NCBI RefSeq assembly: GCF_018802765.1
Contig: NZ_CP069163.1
Coordinates: 3,420,311 to 3,484,310 of the forward strand
Direction of reading: 5' to 3'
DNA: 64,000 nucleotides
From: Paludibacterium sp. B53371
Lineage (GTDB): Bacteria; Pseudomonadota; Gammaproteobacteria; Burkholderiales; Chromobacteriaceae
The notes beneath the pieces were generated by a model. The model was not told where the DNA came from, did not search any database, and worked only from the letters and a program-made list of their open reading frames with translations. Shown here piece after piece: positions 52,462 to 61,633 of this stretch (positions within the stretch are counted from its first letter, which is position 1; the number at the start of each line of letters is the position of its first letter). A program made the translations under genes and the position numbers.

Positions 52462-53421
52462 ATGAATGTCTTGATTGTGCGGACGTCGTCGATGGGCGAC
52501 CTGATCCATACCTGGCCCGCCATCACCGAACTGGTCAAGCACTACCCCAATTTACGTCTTTCATGGTTGGCAGAAGAAAATTTTGCCGATATTGCCCGTT
52601 TGCATCCGGCTGTGCAGACGGTGTTTCCGTTTGCCTGGCGTCGTTGGCGCAAGCAGATCTGTTCACCTTCGACCTGGCGGGAGATGCGGCAACTCAAGCA
52701 GGCCTTGCAGTCTGTGCAGTGGGATTTGGTGATTGATTCTCAAGGCTTGCTGAAAAGTGCCATTCCTGCGCGTCTGAGTGGTGGTCCGCTGGCAGGTTAT
52801 GACTGGCAAAGTGTGCGTGAACCGCTGGCCAGCCTGCTCTATAACAAACGCTTCAGGGTGTCTCGACAGCAATCCGCCGTAGAACGCAATCGTGCTTTGT
52901 TCTCATCGGCCTTTGGCTATGCGGTACAGGGATCACCGGTCTTTGGCATTTTGCCCGGGGAACGACCGGCATGGCTGCCTGCAGGCCGTTATGTAATGTT
53001 GCTTCACGCAACCAGTCGTGCCAGCAAGGAATGGCCGGAATCCTGCTGGCAGGCGCTGGCACAGCGTCTGCAACAGCAATACGGTCTGGCTGTGGTCTAC
53101 CCCTGGGGGAATGAGACTGAACGGCAGCGTGCCGAGCGACTGGCTTCAGGGGCCGACTATGCCATGGCCGCCCCGCGCTTGACTCTGGAACAGGCGGCTG
53201 CGGCATTGGGGCATGCGGCTGCCGTGGTGGGGGTCGATACCGGGCTCAGTCATCTGGCCAATGCACTGGATGTGCCACTGGTGGCGCTTTATACCGATAC
53301 GGATCCGGCGCTGACCGGTGTCTGCGAGACCGACTATGCCATTAACCTGGGAGGGATTGGCCAAATGCCGACGGTAGATGAGGTGATGCAGGCATTGATT
53401 TCTCGCAGAGGTTTTCAGTGA
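52462..53421 (+). CDS. waaC: LPS heptosyltransferase I
   Basis: GT9-family enzyme that adds the first L-glycero-D-manno-heptose to Kdo2-lipid A at the inner membrane. The 319 aa start MNVLIVRTSSMGDLIHTWPAITEL, the WaaC-type opening, and include DLVIDSQGLLKSAI, GYDWQSVREPLASLLYNK, LLHATSRASKEWP and AAAVVGVDTGLSHLANALDVPLVALYTDTDP. ATGs at 52450, 52459 and 52462 are in frame; none has a good ribosome-binding site, and the domain begins at 52462. It is coupled to waaA by a GTGA overlap. Confidence 0.93.
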   Translation: MNVLIVRTSSMGDLIHTWPAITELVKHYPNLRLSWLAEENFADIARLHPAVQTVFPFAWRRWRKQICSPSTWREMRQLKQALQSVQWDLVIDSQGLLKSAIPARLSGGPLAGYDWQSVREPLASLLYNKRFRVSRQQSAVERNRALFSSAFGYAVQGSPVFGILPGERPAWLPAGRYVMLLHATSRASKEWPESCWQALAQRLQQQYGLAVVYPWGNETERQRAERLASGADYAMAAPRLTLEQAAAALGHAAAVVGVDTGLSHLANALDVPLVALYTDTDPALTGVCETDYAINLGGIGQMPTVDEVMQALISRRGFQ

Positions 53422-54671
53422 TCTGGCGTGCGCTTTATTCCCTGCTCTGGTGGCTGCTGACACCGCTGGTGCGTTATTACCTGAAAAAACGTGCGCGCAA
53501 GTCGCCTGCCTATCTGGATCACTGGGATGAGCGCTTCGGTAAAGCATTTTATCCCCAGCAGCAAGGCGGAATCTGGGTGCATGCCGTCTCGGTGGGGGAA
53601 ACCCGCGCGGCCATGCCGTTGATTCGCGCCCTGCGCCAGCGCTGGCCTGATGCTCCCCTGCTGATCACACAGATGACCCCTACCGGACGTGCCTGTGCCG
53701 AGGCACTGTATGGCCGGGAGGCGGAAATCCGTTACCTGCCCTACGATTATCCACAGGCGGTTCGCGCCTTCATGGCGGCCTACCGCCCGCGTTTCGGTGT
53801 GCTGATGGAAACCGAGCTGTGGCCGAATCTGATTGCTGCCGCCCATGACAGCCAAACGCCGCTGTTTCTGGTCAACGCCCGTCTGTCCGAGAAATCGCGT
53901 CGTGGCTATCGCCGTGTGGCGGCCTTGATCCGGCCTGCGATGGCGCAATTGACGGCCATTGCAGCGCAGACGCCTGCGGATGCCGAACGACTGGCAGATA
54001 TCGGGGGGAGGGACATCGAGGTATGTGGCAATACCAAATACGATTTTGACCCTCCGGCGGAACAGGCCGTACTGGGCGCAGGCTTCAAGGCCAGAATTGG
54101 CCCACGGCCGGTACTCGTCTGTGCCAGCACCCGAGAGGGGGAAGAGAATCTGATCCTGCAGGCCTGGCGCGAAATGACTGAGCGGCCATTGCTGGTTCTG
54201 GTGCCGCGCCATCCGGAGCGATTTTCCGCAGTGGCGGCGCTGGCACGGTCCTGCGGGCTGGTAGTGCAATGTCGCAGTGATGAGCTGGCGGTGGCGCCTG
54301 AGACGGATGTCTGGCTGGGGGATAGCATGGGCGAGATGTTTGCCTACTATCATGCCGCCGATCTGGTCTTTATTGGCGGCAGTCTGATGCCGCTGGGAGG
54401 GCAGAATCTGATTGAGCCTGCCAGTATTGGCAGACCAGTGCTGATCGGGCCGTCGAGCTACAACTTTGCCGATGCCTGCAGCAAGGCGCTGGCCGGTGGT
54501 GCTGCCCTGCAGGTTGATTCGGGCACTGATTTGGTTGTTAAAGTCAATGAATTGCTGGCAGATCCAGAGCGCATGTCTGCCATGTCAGCTGCCGGGCTGC
54601 GTTTCAGCCAGGAACACCGCGGGGCCAGTCAGCGGATCGTTCAGTTGATTGCCGGCCGACTGGGTAACTGA
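53418..54671 (+). CDS. waaA: 3-deoxy-D-manno-octulosonate (Kdo) transferase
   Basis: Adds Kdo to lipid A precursor. It is membrane-anchored, 417 aa, and starts with GTG in the GTGA overlap after waaC. The N-terminal anchor (IWRALYSLLWWLLTPLVRYYL) is followed by GGIWVHAVSVGETRAAMPLI, LITQMTPTGRA, RFGVLMETELWPNLI, NARLSEKS, TREGEENLIL, VPRHPERF and DSMGEMFAYYHAADLVFIGGSLMPLGGQNLIEPASIGRPVLIGP. The 3' end overlaps convergent thiE by 31 bases. Confidence 0.95.
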   Translation: MIWRALYSLLWWLLTPLVRYYLKKRARKSPAYLDHWDERFGKAFYPQQQGGIWVHAVSVGETRAAMPLIRALRQRWPDAPLLITQMTPTGRACAEALYGREAEIRYLPYDYPQAVRAFMAAYRPRFGVLMETELWPNLIAAAHDSQTPLFLVNARLSEKSRRGYRRVAALIRPAMAQLTAIAAQTPADAERLADIGGRDIEVCGNTKYDFDPPAEQAVLGAGFKARIGPRPVLVCASTREGEENLILQAWREMTERPLLVLVPRHPERFSAVAALARSCGLVVQCRSDELAVAPETDVWLGDSMGEMFAYYHAADLVFIGGSLMPLGGQNLIEPASIGRPVLIGPSSYNFADACSKALAGGAALQVDSGTDLVVKVNELLADPERMSAMSAAGLRFSQEHRGASQRIVQLIAGRLGN

Positions 54672-55288
54672 AACAACGCTGCAAGGGTTTTGGCTGCCTG
54701 CCGTGGGTCTGGAGTACCGAATAATCCCTGAATGACCGCGACCGCATCCGCCCCCGCCTGCAGAACCGTGTGTGCGTTATTGGCATGGATGCCGCCAATG
54801 GCAACCAGGGGTCTTTCCAGCACGCGTGCCGCCGCAAACAGATCCAGTGGGGCATGCACCGCCCTGGGTTTACTGCCGGAGGGGAAGACGGCGCCGAAGG
54901 CCAGGTAATCGGCACCCGCCTGTTGCGCCAGTCGGGCTGTTTCCAGATTGTTGTAGCAGGAGGCACCGATGATGCAGCGCGGACCCAGGGCGACACGAGC
55001 CTGCCGGATGGTCATGTCTTCCTGGCCAAGATGCACGCCGTCTGCATTCAGTTTGATAGTCAGGTCCAAGTCGTCATTAATGATGAACAAGGCATCGTGC
55101 TCGCGGCAGAGTTGTTGTAACTGTTTGCCCTGACGGTATTTCATGGCGTTATCGCTCGACTTGCTGCGGTACTGCACCATGCCGGCACCACCCAGCAGGA
55201 CCTGACGGACCTGTTCGACCAGAAGGTTGTCATCAGCAATTTCTGGTGTGATTGCATATAACCCTCTGATTTTATTTTTTTTGTTCAT
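54641..55288 (-). CDS. thiE: thiamine-phosphate synthase
   Basis: TIM-barrel enzyme of 215 aa that joins the pyrimidine and thiazole phosphates to thiamine phosphate. It shows GLYAITPE, MVQYRSKSSD, FIINDDLDLTIKLNADGVHLGQEDM, IIGASCYN, YLAFGAVFPSGSKP and VAIGGIHANNAHTVLQAGADAVAVIQGLF. It starts at 55288 inside the end of thiD (17-base overlap), so the two are coupled. No TPP riboswitch precedes this pair. Confidence 0.95.
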   Translation of the reverse strand: MNKKNKIRGLYAITPEIADDNLLVEQVRQVLLGGAGMVQYRSKSSDNAMKYRQGKQLQQLCREHDALFIINDDLDLTIKLNADGVHLGQEDMTIRQARVALGPRCIIGASCYNNLETARLAQQAGADYLAFGAVFPSGSKPRAVHAPLDLFAAARVLERPLVAIGGIHANNAHTVLQAGADAVAVIQGLFGTPDPRQAAKTLAALFQLPSRPAIN

Positions 55289-56120
55289 TTTCTTCCGTTT
55301 CGCGGGCCCAGAACAGGCGGTCCGGAATATGTTGTCCCATGCCGGGGCGATAGCCATTGATCAAGGTTTGATAGGTGTATTCCTGCGCATCGTCGACGGC
55401 TTCCAGCAGTGTGCTGCCACAGGCCAGGATGGCCGCCAGGGCCGAAGACAGTGTGCAGCCGGAGCCGTGATAACTGCCAGGCAGACGTTCCCAATGTTGG
55501 GAACGGGCCGTGCCATCGGAGGCATACAAGGTATTGATGACTTCCGGCGTGTTTTCATGGGTACCGGTGACCAGGACATACTCGGCGCCCAGGCCGAGTA
55601 GACGGGTCGCACATTCGTCCAGGGTCAGATCGTCTTCCTCGTCCGGATCATTGCTGGCCAGACGGCGCGCTTCGATGCTGTTGGGTGTCAGGATGGTCAC
55701 CTGGGGCAGCAGCATGTCGCGCATGGCGCCGATCAGGTCTTCGTCAGCGAAGGCGTCCCCACCGCCGGAGGCCAGTACCGGGTCGAGAATCAGGGGAATA
55801 TCCGGGTAGTCGGCCGCCAGCTGGGCAATCACGGCGACATTTTCCACGCTGCCGATCAGACCAACCTTGAAGGCAGCCACCGGTATATCTTCCATCAGCA
55901 GACGGGCCTGTTCGTTGACCCAGTCGGCATCGATGACCATCAGGTCGTGGACCCGGGCGCTATCTTGTACAGTCAGGGCGGTGATCACCGAAAGGGGGTG
56001 GCATCCGAGGCTGGCCAGGGTCAGAATGTCTGCCTGGATGCCGGCACCGCCGCTCGGATCAGAACCGGCCAGGGTCAATACGGCTGGCGGCGCTTCCACA
56101 GGCTTGTTTTTGGCTTCCAA
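55272..56120 (-). CDS. thiD: hydroxymethylpyrimidine kinase / phosphomethylpyrimidine kinase
   Basis: Phosphorylates HMP and HMP-P for thiamine synthesis. It is a ribokinase-fold protein of about 282 aa with VLTLAGSDPSGGAGIQADILTLASLG, VTALTVQDS, DPVLASGGGDAF, LTPNSIEARRL and SYHGSGCTLSSALAAILA. I place the start at a TTG (56118-56120) because GGAGG lies 6 bases before it. The in-frame ATG at 56144 has no ribosome-binding site and would put that GGAGG inside the gene. Confidence 0.93.
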   Translation of the reverse strand: MEAKNKPVEAPPAVLTLAGSDPSGGAGIQADILTLASLGCHPLSVITALTVQDSARVHDLMVIDADWVNEQARLLMEDIPVAAFKVGLIGSVENVAVIAQLAADYPDIPLILDPVLASGGGDAFADEDLIGAMRDMLLPQVTILTPNSIEARRLASNDPDEEDDLTLDECATRLLGLGAEYVLVTGTHENTPEVINTLYASDGTARSQHWERLPGSYHGSGCTLSSALAAILACGSTLLEAVDDAQEYTYQTLINGYRPGMGQHIPDRLFWARETEENEQKK

Positions 56121-56180
56121 GGTTAACCTCCGTCCTGTCTGCATATAGAATCGTCATTCTAACTTACAAAGGGGAATCAA

Positions 56181-56345
56181 ATGCGTACTTGGATGTGTCT
56201 GATCTGCGGTTTCATTTATGACGAAGCCTCGGGTCTTCCGGATGACGGGATTGCCCCCGGTACGCCCTGGGAAGATGTTCCGCCCAACTGGACCTGCCCG
56301 GAATGTGGTGCGCGCAAGGATGATTTCGAAATGGTGGAAATCTGA
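56181..56345 (+). CDS. rubredoxin
   Basis: A 54-aa iron protein, short enough to be missed by ordinary ORF searches. Two CXXC(G) loops are clear: MCLICGFIYDEASG and WTCPECGARKDDFEMVE. The central PDDGIAPGTPWEDVPPNW is typical rubredoxin. It carries electrons in the cytoplasm. AAAGGGG lies 6 bases before the ATG. It starts the rubredoxin-hemJ-CYTH-hemL series. Confidence 0.96.
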   Translation: MRTWMCLICGFIYDEASGLPDDGIAPGTPWEDVPPNWTCPECGARKDDFEMVEI

Positions 56346-56380
56346 TTTCTGCCGTCTGTCTCCAATAACAGGAGTTGATC

Positions 56381-56797
56381 TTGGGTTATCTGTATCTCAA
56401 GGCATTGCATATTTTCTTCGTTACCTCCTGGTTTGCCGGCCTGTTTTATCTGCCGCGACTCTTCGTCAATCTGGCGATGGTGCAACCGGGAGATGAATAC
56501 CAGCGTCTGTTGATCATGGCGCGCAAGCTTTACCGCTTCATGATGCCGCTTTCGCTGATGTCGATGATTCTGGGTGTCTGGCTTTGGCTTGGTTTCGGCT
56601 TTGCCGGCGGGTGGCTGCACGCCAAATTGACACTGGTTCTGGTTTTGCTGGGGTATCAGCATTATTGCGGGCGCATTTACCGTGATTTTGCTGCCGGCCG
56701 CAATCAGCGTTCTCATGTGTGGTTTCGGGTATTTAACGAAATCCCGACGTTTATTTTGTTGGCCATCGTCATTCTGGTGGTCGTCAAACCCTTTTAG
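56381..56797 (+). CDS. hemJ: HemJ-type protoporphyrinogen oxidase
   Basis: Membrane protein of 138 aa that oxidises protoporphyrinogen IX in heme synthesis. It has four membrane segments and the family opening YLYLKALHIFFVTSWFAGLFYLPRLFVNLA, with the conserved His and Lys near residues 9-12. The middle (RKLYRFMMPLSLMSMILGVWLWL) and HAKLTLVLVLLGYQHYCGRIYRDF also fit. The start is TTG at 56381, with AGGAG 6 bases upstream; a TTG two codons earlier abuts the site. Confidence 0.92.
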   Translation: MGYLYLKALHIFFVTSWFAGLFYLPRLFVNLAMVQPGDEYQRLLIMARKLYRFMMPLSLMSMILGVWLWLGFGFAGGWLHAKLTLVLVLLGYQHYCGRIYRDFAAGRNQRSHVWFRVFNEIPTFILLAIVILVVVKPF

Positions 56798-56809
56798 CAG
56801 GATTGTCTG

Positions 56810-57286
56810 ATGGGCATGGAAATCGAAAGGCGTTTTCTGGTTACCGGGGATGCCTGGCGTGAACTGGGCGAACCGGTGGTCTATCGCCAGGGGTATCTGT
56901 CTGTGGACCCTGCCAGAACGGTCAGGGTGCGTGTTGTGGGGAAACAGGCCTGGCTGACGCTTAAGGCCAAAGTGACCGACACTTCCCGCCATGAGTTCGA
57001 GTATGAAATTCCTCTGGCCGATGCGCTCACCATGCTGGACACCATGTGCCCGATGCTGATCGACAAGCGACGCACCCGGGTGATGCATGGCGGCATGCTG
57101 TGGGAAGTCGATGAGTTTGACGGCGCCAATGCCGGTCTGATTCTGGCGGAAATCGAATTGCCCGATGAACAGACCCCTTTTGAACGGCCGGACTGGCTGG
57201 GGGCGGAGGTGACTGCCGATGGCCGGTTCACCAATGCCTGGTTGTCGGATCACCCTTATTGCCAATGGGCCAGTCAATCCGAGTAA
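56810..57286 (+). CDS. CYTH-domain protein (triphosphate tunnel metalloenzyme)
   Basis: A 158-aa single CYTH domain. It starts MGMEIERRFLV (the ExExR/K signature) and has acidic and basic strands that line a tunnel (RTVRVRVVGKQAWLTLKAK, HEFEYEIPLADA, LIDKRRTRV, WEVDEFDG, LILAEIELPDE). Family members hydrolyse inorganic triphosphate or act as adenylate cyclases. Context offers no clue beyond its place between two heme genes. Confidence 0.9.
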   Translation: MGMEIERRFLVTGDAWRELGEPVVYRQGYLSVDPARTVRVRVVGKQAWLTLKAKVTDTSRHEFEYEIPLADALTMLDTMCPMLIDKRRTRVMHGGMLWEVDEFDGANAGLILAEIELPDEQTPFERPDWLGAEVTADGRFTNAWLSDHPYCQWASQSE

Positions 57287-57313
57287 CTTTGTTGAGAATG
57301 AACAGGATGCATC

Positions 57314-58591
57314 ATGTCGCGTAACCAGCAGTTGTTCGAGCGTGCCAAGCAGCACATTCCAGGCGGGGTGAATTCCCCGGTACGGGCTTTCGGTTCGGTG
57401 GGCGGGACGCCCCGCTTCATCACCCGGGCCAATGGTCCGTATGTGTGGGATGCCGATGGCAACCGTTTCATCGACTATGTCGGTTCCTGGGGACCCGCCA
57501 TTCTGGGGCATGCACACCCGGAGGTGATCGCCGCCGTGCAGAAAGCCGCACTGGGCGGCCTGTCGTTCGGGGCGCCGACTGAAGGTGAAATTGATCTGGC
57601 CGAAGCAATCTGCCGCCTTGTGCCGTCGATCGAGCAGGTGCGTCTGGTGTCATCCGGCACTGAAGCGACGATGAGCGCCATCCGCCTGGCGCGGGGGTTT
57701 ACCGGCCGCGATACCATCGTCAAGTTCGAAGGCTGCTATCACGGTCACTCGGACAGTCTGCTGGTCAAGGCCGGTTCCGGTTTGCTGACCTTCGGCACGC
57801 CTTCTTCAGGCGGGGTGCCGGCCGACTTTACCAAGCACACCCTGGTGCTGGAGTACAACAACGTCGAGCAGTTGCAAAAAACCTTTGCCGAGATCGGTGA
57901 TTCGATTGCCTGTGTGATCCTGGAACCGTTCGCCGGCAATATGAATCTGGTCAAGCCGAGCCAGGCCTTTGTTCAGGCACTGCGTGCCCTGACCAGCCAG
58001 CACGGTTCTGTGCTGATCTACGACGAAGTCATGACCGGTTTCCGCGTGGATCTGCACTGTGCCCAGCACCTGCATGGCATCACACCGGACATGACCACGC
58101 TGGGCAAGGTCGTGGGGGGAGGCATGCCGCTGGCGGCCTTTGGTGGCCGCGCCGACATTATGGGCTGTATCGCCCCGCTGGGCAGCGTCTATCAGGCAGG
58201 TACCCTCTCGGGGAATCCGCTGGCCGTTGCGGCGGGGCTGACAACCCTGCGGCTGATTCAGCGACCGGGCTTCCATGAAGCGTTGTCTGCCCGGACGGCG
58301 CAATTGGCTCAGGGTATTAGCCAGGCGGCCAGGGCGGCCGGTGTGCCGATGTGTGCGGATAGCGTGGGCGGGATGTTCGGTCTGTACATGGCTGAATCGG
58401 TACCGTCGTCGTTTGCCGAGGTCTCGGCAGCGGATGTCGCGGCTTTCCGTCGTTTCTTCCACGGTATGCTGGACAAGGGGGTGTATCTGGCACCATCGGC
58501 CTTCGAGGCGGGCTTTGTGTCGGACGCCCACAGCGAATCGTTGATTGAGGAAACCATTGCACTGGCCGCGCAGGTACTGAAGGCGCTGTAA
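57314..58591 (+). CDS. hemL: glutamate-1-semialdehyde 2,1-aminomutase
   Basis: PLP enzyme of 425 aa that makes 5-aminolevulinate in the C5 pathway. It shows [74 protein letters not shown] and [18 protein letters not shown] with the PLP lysine at residue 265, the same position as in E. coli. It ends at a strong terminator. Confidence 0.97.
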   Translation: MSRNQQLFERAKQHIPGGVNSPVRAFGSVGGTPRFITRANGPYVWDADGNRFIDYVGSWGPAILGHAHPEVIAAVQKAALGGLSFGAPTEGEIDLAEAICRLVPSIEQVRLVSSGTEATMSAIRLARGFTGRDTIVKFEGCYHGHSDSLLVKAGSGLLTFGTPSSGGVPADFTKHTLVLEYNNVEQLQKTFAEIGDSIACVILEPFAGNMNLVKPSQAFVQALRALTSQHGSVLIYDEVMTGFRVDLHCAQHLHGITPDMTTLGKVVGGGMPLAAFGGRADIMGCIAPLGSVYQAGTLSGNPLAVAAGLTTLRLIQRPGFHEALSARTAQLAQGISQAARAAGVPMCADSVGGMFGLYMAESVPSSFAEVSAADVAAFRRFFHGMLDKGVYLAPSAFEAGFVSDAHSESLIEETIALAAQVLKAL

Positions 58592-58604
58592 GCGATGCGG
58601 ATGT

Positions 58605-58632
58605 AAAAAAAGGGGCCTCGGCCCCTTTTTTT
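58605..58632. terminator. terminator between hemL and hisC
   Basis: Stem AAAAAAAGGGGC/GCCCCTTTTTTT with a 4-base loop CTCG. It serves both convergent genes; its last base is the first of the hisC stop. Confidence 0.92.
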
Positions 58633-59723
58633 CATGCCTGAATCAGCGCATCGAGAATGAAATCCGGTAGCGGCTGGGCCGGCACGGTGACACGGATCAG
58701 ATGATTAACGGCCGGATGGCTCGGCCGGTGGACAGCCACACCGAGGTCAAACAGACGCTTTTGCACGTTTTCGGCAATCAGGGAATCCGGATAATGAATG
58801 CAGATGAAGTTGGTATGACTCGGTAAAACGGTCAGTCCATGCTGTACCAGGGTTGCACTTAGCGCGCTGCGCTGTTCAATGGTTGCATTTAGCAAGGAAT
58901 GGACAGTGTCCTGCGCCTGCAGGACGATTCGCGCTGCCTGCTGCGCCAGGGAGGACACGGCAAACTGCGGACGGATTTCATCTGCCTTGGCAATCAGATC
59001 GGCAGGGCCGATCGCATAACCGATGCGCAGGCCCGCCAGCGCATAGGCTTTCGACAGCGTTCGCAGACGCAGGGTATTGGGCATGACCTTGCTGAGGGCT
59101 TCACCCGGCAGGGCAAACTCCAGATAGGCCTCGTCCAGCAGCAGGATGCAATCGGCGGGCAGGCTCTGCCGGAAGCGTTCGATCTCGGCCTGTGAATGAT
59201 AGTGGCCTGTCGGGTTGTCGGGATTGGCCAGATAAACCAGTTGTGCCTTGTACTGGTGGGCATTGAATGCCAGGGCGCCCAGATCAGCTTCCAGTTGTCC
59301 TTGCGAGCCACTTTGCAGGCTGACTTCAACCACTCTTTGGCCGCAACCTTCGGCAAAGTAGCGGAAGGTGGGATAACTGCCGGCACTGGTGATGACGGTG
59401 TCGCCCAGATTGCAGCAAAGGCGCAGGGCGAGCAGGATCAGGCTGTCGGCGCCGCTGTCGACGATCACTTCGCTGCCATCGACCTGGTTGAGGCTGGCCG
59501 CCAGCTGGCGGATGTCATGAGCGTAAGGGTCCGGGTATTGGCTGGCCAGCAGCATGCCCTGTTCGCCCAGCAGGTCGGTCAGTGCCGGCAGGGGCAAGGG
59601 AGCACTTTCGTTGGAGCCAAGTCGGGTTGTGATCTCACGCCCCAGTTTCTGCTGCAGCTTCACCAACCCCGGAAAGGGGTTGTGAATGTTGTGAGCCTGC
59701 AAGTGGCGGGCAATGCGCGACAT
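58632..59723 (-). CDS. hisC: histidinol-phosphate aminotransferase-type enzyme
   Basis: Class I/II PLP aminotransferase of 363 aa. It has LGSNESAPLPLPAL, YPDPYAHDIRQLAASL, SGADSLILLALRLCCN, LANPDNPTGHYH, LLDEAYLEF and RTLSKAYALAGLRIGYAIG with the PLP lysine. It fits HisC; a related 2-aminoethylphosphonate or tyrosine enzyme is less likely. It stands apart from other his genes, as a second hisC often does. Confidence 0.85.
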   Translation of the reverse strand: MSRIARHLQAHNIHNPFPGLVKLQQKLGREITTRLGSNESAPLPLPALTDLLGEQGMLLASQYPDPYAHDIRQLAASLNQVDGSEVIVDSGADSLILLALRLCCNLGDTVITSAGSYPTFRYFAEGCGQRVVEVSLQSGSQGQLEADLGALAFNAHQYKAQLVYLANPDNPTGHYHSQAEIERFRQSLPADCILLLDEAYLEFALPGEALSKVMPNTLRLRTLSKAYALAGLRIGYAIGPADLIAKADEIRPQFAVSSLAQQAARIVLQAQDTVHSLLNATIEQRSALSATLVQHGLTVLPSHTNFICIHYPDSLIAENVQKRLFDLGVAVHRPSHPAVNHLIRVTVPAQPLPDFILDALIQA

Positions 59724-59754
59724 GTAGCCTTCCCCTGTTTTATGGTTGTTTTGT

Positions 59755-61014
59755 TCAACGATCTGTCTGGAGACAGCCTATTTCATTGGCCAGCAGCGCT
59801 TCGATGGTTTCCCGCTGGCGGATGATACGGGCCTGATCTCCATGGACCATAACTTCAACGGCGCGGGTCCGGGTGTTGTAGTTACTGGCCATGGTGGAGC
59901 CATAGGCACCGCAGGACATGACTGCCAGCAGGTCGCCCTCGACGATGGCCAGGGAGCGTTCCTTGCCGAGGAAGTCACTGGACTCGCAGATCGGGCCGAC
60001 GACGTCGACGGTGATCTCGCTCAGACCGGCGTGGCGTTTGGCGGGCAGGATGGTGTGATAGGCCGAATACAGGGAAGGCCGCATCAGGTCATTCATGGCG
60101 GCGTCCACGACGGCAAAGTTCTTGTGCTCGCCCAGTTTGAGGTATTCCAGACGAGTCAGCAGGATGCCGGCATTGCCCACCAGAGAGCGTCCGGGCTCCA
60201 TCACCAGTTGCAGCTGGCGCCCTTGCAGGCGCTGTACCAGCGCATCGGCAAAGGCAGACAGATCCGGCGGCGTTTCCTGGTGGTAGCGAATGCCGAGGCC
60301 GCCGCCAATGTCCAGATGATGCAAAGCAATGCCATGAGCCGCCAGTTGATCGATCAGGCCGAGCAGGCGGTCGAGGGCATCGACCAGCGGTGTGGCGTCG
60401 GTCAGTTGGGAGCCGATGTGGCAATCAATGCCGACAATCTGCAGGTGGGGCAGTTGGCTGGCCTGTTGATAAATCGATAGCGCGGTATCGTAGGCAATGC
60501 CGAATTTGTTGTCCTTCAGACCGGTGGAGATATAGGGGTGTGTCTGTGCATCCACATCCGGATTGACGCGCAGGGAAATCGGGGCCTTTTTGCCCAGTTT
60601 GCCGGCGACGGCATTCAGCTTCAGCAGCTCATTCAGAGACTCGACATTGAAACACTTGATGCCGGCCAGCAGTGCCTGGGTCATTTCCTGCTCGGTTTTG
60701 CCCACACCCGAAAAGACGATTTTGCCGGCTTCGGCCCCCGCGGCCAGGACGCGGGCCAGTTCGCCGCCGGAGACGATGTCGAAACCGGCGCCCAGACGGG
60801 CGAAGTGCTGCAGGATCGACAGGTTGGAGTTGGCTTTGACGGCATAACACAGCAGGGGATTCAGTCTGGAGAAGGCCGTCTGATAATTCTGATAGGCTTC
60901 GCTGAGCGCCTTTTCCGAATACACATAGGCCGGTGTGCCGAATTCAGCGGCAATGGCGCTGAGTGGCAGATCTTCCAGGTAAAGCTCGTCTTCTCGGTAG
61001 TGGGTCGGGGTCAT
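59755..61014 (-). CDS. lysA: diaminopimelate decarboxylase
   Basis: Fold-type III PLP enzyme of 419 aa, last step of lysine synthesis. It carries FGTPAYVYSEKAL, the PLP lysine Lys60 in LLCYAVKANSNLSIL, GAGFDIVSGGEL, IDCHIGSQLTDATPL, HHLDIGGGLGIRY, EPGRSLVGNAGIL and GPICESSDFLGKER with the active-site Cys. The start overlaps the lipoprotein stop (61011-61014), so both form one operon. Confidence 0.97.
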   Translation of the reverse strand: MTPTHYREDELYLEDLPLSAIAAEFGTPAYVYSEKALSEAYQNYQTAFSRLNPLLCYAVKANSNLSILQHFARLGAGFDIVSGGELARVLAAGAEAGKIVFSGVGKTEQEMTQALLAGIKCFNVESLNELLKLNAVAGKLGKKAPISLRVNPDVDAQTHPYISTGLKDNKFGIAYDTALSIYQQASQLPHLQIVGIDCHIGSQLTDATPLVDALDRLLGLIDQLAAHGIALHHLDIGGGLGIRYHQETPPDLSAFADALVQRLQGRQLQLVMEPGRSLVGNAGILLTRLEYLKLGEHKNFAVVDAAMNDLMRPSLYSAYHTILPAKRHAGLSEITVDVVGPICESSDFLGKERSLAIVEGDLLAVMSCGAYGSTMASNYNTRTRAVEVMVHGDQARIIRQRETIEALLANEIGCLQTDR

Positions 61015-61175
61015 GGCTGGCTGGCATCAGAATGAGGTTGGACAGGCACCGGCGCTGGCGCCGCTTGGGTCGGGGCCGGCTTGGCTGCGGGTTTGGCGGG
61101 CAGGTACAGCGGACCCTTGAAGCCGCATGCGCTCAGGCAAACTGCAATGATCAGAGAAAGTGTGAGGGTTCGCAT
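61011..61175 (-). CDS. lptM: small lipoprotein, LptM (YifL)-like
   Basis: A 54-aa lipoprotein. The signal peptide MRTLTLSLIIAVCLSAC ends at a lipobox Cys17, followed by the family signature CGFKGPLYLP, then a Pro/Ala-rich tail. LptM assists oxidative maturation of the LptDE translocon in E. coli. The gene lies directly upstream of lysA, the same order as yifL next to dapF in E. coli; it is divergent from cyaY, which is also seen there. Confidence 0.88.
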   Translation of the reverse strand: MRTLTLSLIIAVCLSACGFKGPLYLPAKPAAKPAPTQAAPAPVPVQPHSDASQP

Positions 61176-61249
61176 ACAATAAAATCCGCTGTGGCAAAAT
61201 ATGGATACTAACAAAGCTCTATGTTGCTGAGCATGACCAAGGAAGAAAA

Positions 61250-61573
61250 ATGACTGAAAGCGAATTTCTCGATCTGACCGATTCACTGCTTGATTCGCTC
61301 CAGACCGCGCTGGATGAAAGTGCACTTGATCTTGATTATGAACTTAACGGCGGTGTGCTGGAAATCGAATTCGAATCGGGAGAAAAGATGATCGTCAACC
61401 GTCATCTGCCGAATCGGGAAATCTGGCTGGCGGCCAAAAGCGGTGGTTTCCATTTCAGCCTGACGGATGACGGTCGATGGATCAATACCCGTGATGGTTC
61501 GGAGCTGGGTGAATCGCTGTCGGCTCTGGTGAGCAAGTCGGCTGGCGCAACATTCAGATGGCAGGCGGCGTGA
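61250..61573 (+). CDS. cyaY: CyaY, bacterial frataxin
   Basis: Iron-binding protein of 107 aa that modulates Fe-S cluster assembly. The acidic first helix ESEFLDLTDSLLDSLQTALDES is followed by LDYELNGGVLEIEFESGEKMIVNRHLPNREIWLAAKSGGFHF, the frataxin sheet with the conserved NRH and W residues. AAGGAAG lies 7 bases before the ATG. Confidence 0.95.
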   Translation: MTESEFLDLTDSLLDSLQTALDESALDLDYELNGGVLEIEFESGEKMIVNRHLPNREIWLAAKSGGFHFSLTDDGRWINTRDGSELGESLSALVSKSAGATFRWQAA

Positions 61574-61633
61574 ACGGATTCTGCCTGATGGACGGTTAGC
61601 AGTTAAAATGGCGGCTCATCTGATCGAGATACC

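Noticed and set aside
51965..52462. Short frames inside the gene-free region (51965-52240 and 52268-52462)
   Set aside because: They have no ribosome-binding sites or domain features and run through the DnaA boxes and the A+T-rich tract. Composition differs from the genes around.
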